Source: JALOTE01 sp031422195
Lineage (GTDB): Bacteria > Pseudomonadota > Alphaproteobacteria > Rhizobiales > Rhizobiaceae
Direction of reading: 5' to 3'
Assembly (NCBI GenBank): GCA_031422195.1
Contig: JANOPZ010000127.1
Span: forward strand, 1 to 11,063
Length of the DNA stretch: 11,063 nt
The position numbers and the translations under genes are program-made. This document shows positions 1-5,748 of the stretch, in pieces. Position 1 is the stretch's first letter. The number at the start of each line of letters is the position of its first letter. Below the pieces are notes generated by a model. The model worked only from the letters and a program-made list of their open reading frames with translations. It was not told where the DNA came from and ran no database searches.

Positions 1-9
1 TCCGAACTT

Positions 10-753
10 GTGGCGGCAGAACGCAAGCTTGCGCAGAAACCTGACACCACTGGTCCAACACCGCCTCGACGTCCTATCTCTGAACAGGTCGCCAGCCGGT
101 TTCTGGCGATGATCAAGTCTGGCAACCTGCGCGCCGGCGACCGTCTGCCAACAGAGCAGCAAATGACGATTGCTTTTGGCATTTCCCGCCCGCCGTTGCG
201 CGAGGCGCTTAAGGCCCTGACCCTGATGGGAGTTTTGGAAAGCCGTCAGGGCGGGCGCTACACGGTTACTGATCTGTCACCCTCGCGTCTGGTGGCTCCT
301 TTTAACGTTATGCTGAGCGTCGGTGACTACGATGTGCATGAGCATTTCGAAGCGCGTGCAATTGTCGAATTGGAATTGGTCAGACTGGCGACCGAACGGG
401 CAAACACAGATCAGCGCAAACGCATTCTGCAGCACGCTATTGATGGCCGGGCGCTGCACGATGACGCGGTTGCATTTCGCCTGTTGGATTTCGAGTTTCA
501 TCAGTCGCTTTATGACGCCGCCAACAATCGGCTGATGTCGGCCCTTGCGCAGGGACTTTACGACGTGGCGCTCGACGTGCGGCGCGTCGCCAGCAGCCTG
601 CCGGGCATTATCGCGACATCGGTGGGCCAGCATATAGCAATTGCTGAAGCTGTCATGCAGGGCGACGCCGATAGCGCTGTCGCGGCCGGACGCCGTCATT
701 TGGAACATGTCCGTGACACCACCATTTTGGTGATGAACGAACCAAAACGTTGA
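10..753 (+). CDS. GntR-family (FadR subfamily, FCD domain) transcriptional regulator
   Basis: Cytoplasmic DNA-binding regulator, probably a ligand-controlled repressor of the genes that follow. Residues about 23-88 form the winged helix-turn-helix, with the GntR hallmarks 'RAGDRLPTEQQM' and 'SRPPLREALKAL' and a wing at 'LESRQGGRYTV'. Residues about 105-240 are an all-helical FCD domain. It keeps the usual metal-site residues of that family: Asp160 and His164 in 'DFEFH', His208 in 'GQHIAI', and His230 in 'RRHLEHV'. The start chosen is GTG at 10, giving 247 aa, a normal family length. The frame stays open through bases 1-9, however, so the true start could lie outside the window and no ribosome-binding site can be judged. 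Only 12 bp separate its stop from the rhamnose mutarotase gene. From that context I infer that it senses rhamnose, rhamnonate or a downstream product. The family call is firm; the ligand is a guess. Confidence 0.9.
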   Translation: MAAERKLAQKPDTTGPTPPRRPISEQVASRFLAMIKSGNLRAGDRLPTEQQMTIAFGISRPPLREALKALTLMGVLESRQGGRYTVTDLSPSRLVAPFNVMLSVGDYDVHEHFEARAIVELELVRLATERANTDQRKRILQHAIDGRALHDDAVAFRLLDFEFHQSLYDAANNRLMSALAQGLYDVALDVRRVASSLPGIIATSVGQHIAIAEAVMQGDADSAVAAGRRHLEHVRDTTILVMNEPKR

Positions 754-765
754 AAGAATGCAAAA

Positions 766-1083
766 ATGCCCGAGCAGATCGCCTTTCGCATGAACCTGTT
801 TCCCGGCAAAGCCGCCGAATACCGTAAACGCCATGACGAGATTTCTCCCGAGCTGGCTCAGGCGCTGAAATCTGCCGGCGTGTCGGATTATTCAATCTGG
901 CTCGACCCTGAGGCAAACCACTTGTTCGGTATCCTGACCCGTAGCGACACGCACACCATGGACGCGCTGCCTAGTACCGAGATTGTCACGCGTTGGTGGG
1001 CCTTCATGGCCGATATAATGGCAACCGATGCTGACAATGTGCCCGTGCAAATTCCGCTTAAAAGGGTATTTTTATTGCCATGA
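766..1083 (+). CDS. rhaM: L-rhamnose mutarotase
   Basis: Small cytoplasmic enzyme that interconverts the alpha and beta anomers of L-rhamnose, supplying the anomer used by the next enzyme. The 105-aa length is typical for RhaM. The sequence follows the E. coli protein closely from memory: Tyr19 and His23 in 'EYRKRHDEISPEL' match the Tyr/His pair of the active site, 'YSIWLD' matches the central strand, 'TRWWAFMADIM' carries the paired Trp77-Trp78, and the end 'VFLLP' matches the family's 'VFYLP'. ATG at 766 follows a purine-rich GAAAGAA stretch. The stop overlaps the start of the dehydratase gene by ATGA (1080-1083), which suggests translational coupling. The related fucose mutarotase family is an alternative, but the neighbouring rhamnonate dehydratase makes rhamnose much more likely. 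Rhizobial homologues are sometimes called rhaU. Confidence 0.9.
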   Translation: MPEQIAFRMNLFPGKAAEYRKRHDEISPELAQALKSAGVSDYSIWLDPEANHLFGILTRSDTHTMDALPSTEIVTRWWAFMADIMATDADNVPVQIPLKRVFLLP

Positions 1084-2261
1084 CCAATCCGTTTCAAATC
1101 AAGGATATCCGCGTTTATGTGCTGAAACCCGGATCCAGCGGCGGCACCTATTTCAAGGCGGGAGAAGGGCACTGGCTGGTTGACAGTCTGATTGCAAACC
1201 CGATGCATGCCTATCCGCAATACCGCGCCAAAAGGTCCAGTTGGGGCATTAATGTGCTGGGTTCGTTGATCGTCGAAATCGAATCGGCCGATGGCACAAT
1301 TGGTGTGGCCGCCGGATCGGGCGGCATGCCTGCAGCCTGGCTGATCCGTAACCATTTCGACGTTTTCCTGCGCGGCCAAGATGCCCGCAACACCAACCAG
1401 ATATGGGACCAACTCTTCCGCGCTTCGTTGCCTTACGGGCGCAAAGGCTTAACTATTTTTGCAATCAGCGCGGTTGATTTGGCCCTTTGGGACCTTCTGG
1501 GCAAAATCCGCAGCGAGCCGGTTTACAACCTGATCGGCGGCCGTTCGCGCGATGAGATCAACGTTTATTGTACCAGTCCTCATGCCGAGGCCGTTAAAGC
1601 GCTTGGCTTTTTTGGCGCAAAAGTGCCGCTACCCGAAGGACCTTATGACGGCGAAGCGGGCTTGCGCCGTAATGTCGAATACTTAACAGCGCAACGCGCG
1701 GCGATCGGCCCCGACTTCCCCCTGATGGTCGATTGTTACATGTCGCTGGATGTACCCTATGCGATCCGGTTGGCTGAGGCTTGCAAACATCTGGATATTC
1801 AATGGTGGGAAGAGGCGTTGCAACCGGATGACATTGAAGGTTACCGCTTGATCAAACAGGCCCATCCGACGATCAAATGGACGACCGGCGAGCATGAATA
1901 CACCCGCTTTGGCTTTCGTCGGCTGATCGAGGAGCGCACGCTCGATATCGTGCAACCCGATGTCATGTGGGTCGGGGGAATGACTGAAATGCTGCGCATT
2001 GCGGCCCATGCTTCAGCCTACGATGTGACAGTTGTGCCCCATGGCTCGGGCCCATACTCTTATCATTTCATCACGTCCCAAACCGGCCCTGCCTTTTGCG
2101 AATATGTTGCGGCCAGCGCGGATGGAAGGTCGATATTGCCTGTTTTCGGTTCACTTTTCACGGGCGAGCAAGTACCGCAAAACGGTAAAATCCGCCTTTC
2201 GGACGCACCAGGCTTTGGCATGGAATTGGCAGATCATAGCATGCTTTCGCTTGTCTTGTAA
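1080..2261 (+). CDS. rhmD: L-rhamnonate dehydratase (enolase superfamily)
   Basis: Mg-dependent cytoplasmic enzyme that dehydrates L-rhamnonate to 2-keto-3-deoxy-L-rhamnonate in the non-phosphorylated rhamnose pathway. The 393-aa protein matches RhmD along its length. The N-terminal capping domain has 'HWLVDSLIANPM' (His31) and 'YPQYRAKRSSWGINVLG'. The barrel has 'GRKGLTIFAISAVDLALWD', metal-ligand candidates Asp218 ('MVDCYMSLD'), Glu244 ('WWEEALQPDD') and Glu271 ('TTGEHEYTRFGF'), Asp294 ('VQPDVMW'), and the general acid/base His321 in 'VVPHGSGPYSYHF'. These motifs separate RhmD from other mandelate-racemase-group dehydratases. The start ATG overlaps the mutarotase stop. The nearest AAGGG is about 15 bases upstream, so translation probably depends on coupling. 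The C-terminus ends 'SMLSLVL', without the 'RPYTH'-like tail of the enterobacterial enzyme. No strong terminator follows. Confidence 0.94.
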   Translation: MTNPFQIKDIRVYVLKPGSSGGTYFKAGEGHWLVDSLIANPMHAYPQYRAKRSSWGINVLGSLIVEIESADGTIGVAAGSGGMPAAWLIRNHFDVFLRGQDARNTNQIWDQLFRASLPYGRKGLTIFAISAVDLALWDLLGKIRSEPVYNLIGGRSRDEINVYCTSPHAEAVKALGFFGAKVPLPEGPYDGEAGLRRNVEYLTAQRAAIGPDFPLMVDCYMSLDVPYAIRLAEACKHLDIQWWEEALQPDDIEGYRLIKQAHPTIKWTTGEHEYTRFGFRRLIEERTLDIVQPDVMWVGGMTEMLRIAAHASAYDVTVVPHGSGPYSYHFITSQTGPAFCEYVAASADGRSILPVFGSLFTGEQVPQNGKIRLSDAPGFGMELADHSMLSLVL

Positions 2262-2339
2262 AAGTTCTTAGGGTTTTGCCAAGTAGATGCGAACGAATTG
2301 CTAATTCCAATTGGCGGCAGCCTTGTCTTAACAGCATTT

Positions 2340-2394
2340 GCCGCACTATTTATTGAAATATAATCCCCAGAACACCAACGAACTTTGGTGCGGC
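2340..2394. repeat. Inverted repeats in the gap between the two convergent modules
   Basis: The 148-bp gap between the dehydratase stop and the end of the Wzy-type gene holds no recognisable gene. It contains a 7-bp inverted repeat, GCCGCAC at 2340-2346 and GTGCGGC at 2388-2394. Partly overlapping its right arm is a 6-bp stem, CACCAA at 2373-2378 and TTGGTG at 2385-2390, with a 6-base loop. Either could fold in RNA from both strands, as might suit convergent operons. Neither is followed by a run of Ts on either strand, so a classical intrinsic terminator is not supported. Confidence 0.3.
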
Positions 2395-2409
2395 CAGTCA
2401 TTTAAGAAA

Positions 2410-3657
2410 TTATTTTTGCTCTTTTACATAAATAATCGAAAGACCAACAATGATTGTGTAAATAAATACCGCATTGGTAATGTCATGGGTGAATAGCACG
2501 CCAGACATAGCTGGCAGAGTTGTTGCTGCAAGCACACTTAAGATCATAAACCGGCCGGACGTTTCCATGGCATTGGTTGATTTTTGAAATCCGACCCAAA
2601 TTAAGGCAGCGAACATCGCAAACATTGCCATCAATTCGAAAAGGCCGCCGCGGATCAGGCCAGTCATTAAAAAATTATGATAATGCGTGTAGGCATAGGG
2701 TTGATCGTTTCCCAATGCTGCAATCATTTCTTGGGTACGATCGGGGCCATAGCCGAACATTAAAGACTGCTTGGCCTGCTCCCAGCCGCCACGCCAAAAA
2801 AACAGTCGCCAAGAAATTGAGGCATCATTGGTTAAAACATCCACTTGATTAAAACTGTGAATGGTTTCCATCAGGCGGCTGTAAACGATGTTGAAGCCGA
2901 AAGGTGCTGCAACCCCGGCAAAGAAAACCATAATTGTTGCTTTAGGTCCAAAAATAATCTGCGGTCTAATTTTCATCATCGGCCATGCAGCAATCAACAG
3001 CGCAATTGGTGTGGCAAGCCATACGGCGCGTGTACCGGCCAAAGCGATTGCGCCAAGACTGGCGAAAATGCCTAAAACCAACAACGACCGCCAGCGTGCT
3101 TCGATAACGGGAAACATGGCGAAACAAATGCAGCATAAGGTCAGAGCAAAAGTGGCAAGGATAGATGGATTTCCCAATCCGGCCTCAGCCCGATCAATGT
3201 GGAAAACGTAAATTTGGAGCAGCGAAAAAATGAAAGAAGCGATGGCACCAATTGCAGCACCTTGCCCGGTTGACGTGACAATGCTGCCGGGAGTGTTGAG
3301 CGCAAGCCGCGACAAAACTGGTAAAACCGATAGCCACAGCATTGCGCCGGCTGCAAATGCCAAGCCTGAAAGGCCACGCAAATTGACAATTACCGACACT
3401 AATTCGGACAATGGGAAAAGCGCGAAGATACACGCCAGTATTCGTACACTTCCGTGTTGAATGAGGCTTATCCGGTTTTGGGAAATGCGCACCAAAGCCC
3501 AGATAAATGCGGTACTCAGGAAAAATGACGAAATGCTGCCGACCAAAGCAGTCAAACTATAAAACGCAAGATTAAAGCCATAATTCAAGCGCGCCATGTC
3601 AAGGCTGCGGACCAAAGATGAGATGGATTCTCGAGCGGCTTGAAAATTCAAATTCAT
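2410..3657 (-). CDS. O-antigen ligase / Wzy-type polymerase family membrane protein
   Basis: Integral membrane protein of about ten or more hydrophobic segments, likely to polymerise or ligate lipid-linked glycan repeats on the outer face of the inner membrane. In the longest reading frame (425 aa) the Wzy_C-like region spans about residues 205-365. It has 'LAGTRAVWLATPI', a periplasmic loop with 'ISWRLFFWRGGWEQA', 'FGYGPD', and 'THYHNFLMTGLIRGG' with the His-Asn pair typical of the family. The frame opens at 3687. I prefer the second ATG at 3657, which gives 415 aa beginning 'MNLNFQ', because GGTAGG lies just ahead of it, while the first ATG has no clear ribosome-binding site. It is the last gene of the minus-strand cluster and sits about 210 bp downstream of the heparinase-like gene. 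It is much richer in A+T near its end than the rhamnose genes. Polymerase and ligase cannot be told apart by sequence alone. Confidence 0.82.
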   Translation of the reverse strand: MNLNFQAARESISSLVRSLDMARLNYGFNLAFYSLTALVGSISSFFLSTAFIWALVRISQNRISLIQHGSVRILACIFALFPLSELVSVIVNLRGLSGLAFAAGAMLWLSVLPVLSRLALNTPGSIVTSTGQGAAIGAIASFIFSLLQIYVFHIDRAEAGLGNPSILATFALTLCCICFAMFPVIEARWRSLLVLGIFASLGAIALAGTRAVWLATPIALLIAAWPMMKIRPQIIFGPKATIMVFFAGVAAPFGFNIVYSRLMETIHSFNQVDVLTNDASISWRLFFWRGGWEQAKQSLMFGYGPDRTQEMIAALGNDQPYAYTHYHNFLMTGLIRGGLFELMAMFAMFAALIWVGFQKSTNAMETSGRFMILSVLAATTLPAMSGVLFTHDITNAVFIYTIIVGLSIIYVKEQK

Positions 3658-3867
3658 AAAACCTACCAAACACCGATCGGCGCTCATGAGTATTCTTGCA
3701 TATGATTTATATTGGCAGCTATCAAGCCGACTCGCTTCAACTCAAGAGAACGTCTTTTTGTTCCGCCTGCATCACGTCCAACCGATCTGAAGGCATTTAC
3801 ACAACATGTGAATGAGAGATTAAATGCTGATGAACACCATTCCTAATTATGCCGCTCGTAAATCACT
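3658..3867. other. Gap between the heparinase-like and Wzy-type genes
   Basis: About 210 bp without a clear gene, which is large for this cluster. On the plus strand, opposite to the flanking genes, bases 3706-3843 form an uninterrupted frame ending in TAA at 3844-3846. From a TTG at 3712 it would encode 44 residues including 'RPTDLKAFTQHVNERL'. I do not recognise it. The minus strand also has a frame of about 52 codons here, so one or both are probably chance. No good terminator or sigma-70 promoter is visible. A possible minus-strand TATAAA near 3706-3712 lacks a well-placed -35 box. Confidence 0.3.
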
Positions 3868-5748
3868 CTAGAACGTAAAGCAGGTCTCAATTTCACAATC
3901 AGGGCCAGTGAAAGTTGCTGATAAAACTGTTGTTTTCTCAGCTTTTAGGTAAGCAACTGAACAAATGCCGTCACGAATTGAATACTCCATTGCGCTTGGC
4001 GAATGGATGGACACAGTGCATAGAGTGCTCGACGCTCCGTCTCGGGTTTTCGTCCAATCATTGCCAACCAAAGGCCAGTTGATCGACATTTTTTTTTGAG
4101 CGCCTGTAATTTTATCCCGGATTGTTATGCTGTCAGGGTCAACAATGACCTGACGTTCATGTGTTGCGCCCCATGAATCGCGATAACGCGCAACGATACC
4201 TGCTTGACCGTGAACATTCAGCGTTTCCCAAGAGCCTTTCAACCAATCTCCAAACAGGAACCGCCCTAAGCGTGGCATTTGAGAGCGCCCGTCGATCGTC
4301 GCCGTTGCATGGGCCGAGGTAGCGGTAAGATCACCGCCCGGGCCAAGTGCCGCATAACTCCAAGTGCCGGCATCAGTAATAATGCATTGGTCCCCGTGCC
4401 AGATATCAGTATGCAAAGCGTCGGCGTGCGATGGTCTAAACTTGTAATTGGGCAACCTTAGCACAGCGCGTGGTGCGCCCTTTTCAAGTATTGCATAACC
4501 GCCGGCGTCAAAAATTTGAACGTCGGTTTTAGCTGGTGCCGGTACAAGTTCTTGAACGGAATTAGGCAGCCAAGCGGTAAGTCCATTTGCCAATGGCCAG
4601 AGTTCAATGCCAGCCAGAAGCTGGCCTGCGAGTGCCAAATGCGGCCGCATATCCGAATAATTGATAGATGCTGTCTGCAAAAGCCGCGCACCATCATTGG
4701 CCCCCAAAATGGGGGCGTGGCCATTATCGGCGGTCATGGCATTTAGCCAAAGCACCGCCAGTCGAAGCCGCTCACGTATCAGCGTCGGAAGCTCGGCAAT
4801 TGGGTTTTGTTTGGGGTCAATCTGTTGAAACAAAAGCACTGTCAAAGACAGCGTATCAAGGAAAAGCCGGTGATAATTGACCGAGTTTTGGGCAAATGAG
4901 CCATCTTCCATCACCAGCCGTTTAATGCGGCCAATCATTCGTTTGCGGCCAAGGCGCGCAAGAGACTTTCCCTTTGCGATCCTGTCATTTTTGCCAAATT
5001 TTGCAAGAAACGCGCCGCCCACCCACAATGCCGCAGCTTCACTTGTGCCATGGTTGTTATCTTGCGCGACGGCATAAGCCATCGAAGGACGAATTCGATC
5101 GAGGTGAACATCAACAAACGACAATAGTGCATCCGAAGGCTGGCACAAATCGCCGGTTAGCCACGCCGCATGCAAAACTGCCATCAACCGCAATGATGCT
5201 TCTTGCCCGCACTTCCAATTATGACCACGAAACGGCGGGTTGGCTTTCAACCAAGATTGCAACCATAAATTACCAGTGGAGAGATAGCGAATATCTCCCG
5301 AAACACGGGCGGCTCTTGCCAGGTCGCAAAGCCAATCAAACCGTGACGGCTCCCAAATAATTTTAACGTCGCCTAACGACGGATCAAAATCGGGAATGTC
5401 CGACCAATGCAAGTCTGTGTTTGCTGCGCCTTTGCCGCTGAACGGGTTTGCAAACCAATCCGGCGGCGATCCGGCGTTAAATTCGTGCGTGCTGAACCAG
5501 ATAAGCTTGCCTGCCATCAAGGCATCACCGCGATTGCGGATTGCCTCAACATCGACGGCGAGCGGAGGAGGAGCCAGCCGCGTGGCTGTCAATATATCTC
5601 CATTGATAATTGCGCGATCCGTGGTCAAGCGCTTTGCCAAGCCGGTTTTTAATGACAATCGATAAAGTGCGACAACGGCAACATTACCGAGACCCAGCCT
5701 TGGCAATGTGCGGACAAGCGATGCCAAACGGGCAAAGCGTTTTTTCAT
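3868..5748 (-). CDS. Heparinase II/III family protein (polysaccharide lyase-like)
   Basis: 626-aa protein of the heparinase II/III and alginate-lyase fold, whose known members cleave uronic-acid polysaccharides by beta-elimination. Residues about 60-380 form the alpha/alpha toroid. It includes 'FSTHEFN', 'KCGQEASLRLMA', 'QDNNHGTSEAAAL' (Asn232, His233, Glu237) and 'NYHRLFLDT' (Tyr292). Residues about 410-620 form the beta-sandwich, with 'SHADALHTDIWHGDQCIITDAGTWSY' split here as His441-Asp443-His446 and His451, then 'TSAHATATIDGRSQMP' (His480). The Asn-His, Tyr and second His positions correspond to the catalytic set of heparinase II and related lyases as I recall them. The N-terminus is basic but has no convincing signal peptide. 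The start ATG overlaps the oxidoreductase stop by ATGA (5745-5748), so the pair is probably co-translated. A run of nine As in the coding strand lies at 4089-4097. Substrate is unknown; a role in making, editing or turning over the EPS is inferred. Confidence 0.87.
   Translation of the reverse strand: MKKRFARLASLVRTLPRLGLGNVAVVALYRLSLKTGLAKRLTTDRAIINGDILTATRLAPPPLAVDVEAIRNRGDALMAGKLIWFSTHEFNAGSPPDWFANPFSGKGAANTDLHWSDIPDFDPSLGDVKIIWEPSRFDWLCDLARAARVSGDIRYLSTGNLWLQSWLKANPPFRGHNWKCGQEASLRLMAVLHAAWLTGDLCQPSDALLSFVDVHLDRIRPSMAYAVAQDNNHGTSEAAALWVGGAFLAKFGKNDRIAKGKSLARLGRKRMIGRIKRLVMEDGSFAQNSVNYHRLFLDTLSLTVLLFQQIDPKQNPIAELPTLIRERLRLAVLWLNAMTADNGHAPILGANDGARLLQTASINYSDMRPHLALAGQLLAGIELWPLANGLTAWLPNSVQELVPAPAKTDVQIFDAGGYAILEKGAPRAVLRLPNYKFRPSHADALHTDIWHGDQCIITDAGTWSYAALGPGGDLTATSAHATATIDGRSQMPRLGRFLFGDWLKGSWETLNVHGQAGIVARYRDSWGATHERQVIVDPDSITIRDKITGAQKKMSINWPLVGNDWTKTRDGASSTLCTVSIHSPSAMEYSIRDGICSVAYLKAEKTTVLSATFTGPDCEIETCFTF

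Noticed and set aside
377..388. TGGTCAGACTGG, close to the palindromic operator pattern of FadR-type regulators
   Set aside because: It lies inside the regulator's own coding sequence, where Leu-Val-Arg-Leu codons explain it, and the second half-site is imperfect. No upstream promoter region is available for comparison.
277..834. 185-codon minus-strand open frame
   Set aside because: It is opposite the well-supported GntR regulator and the mutarotase, and its product is Cys/His-rich with no family resemblance, so it is a shadow frame.
888..1412. 174-codon minus-strand open frame
   Set aside because: Antisense to the mutarotase and rhamnonate dehydratase, both of which show full conserved motifs; no independent signal.
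2373..2390. CACCAA/TTGGTG hairpin as an intrinsic terminator for either convergent module
   Set aside because: The stem is only 6 bp and no T tract follows on either strand.
3658..3687. Ten extra N-terminal residues of the Wzy-type protein from the first ATG
   Set aside because: No ribosome-binding site precedes that ATG, whereas GGTAGG precedes the second ATG; the extra residues also include the site itself. It remains possible.
4974..5360. 128-codon plus-strand open frame
   Set aside because: Antisense to the heparinase-like gene, low-complexity translation without recognisable motifs.
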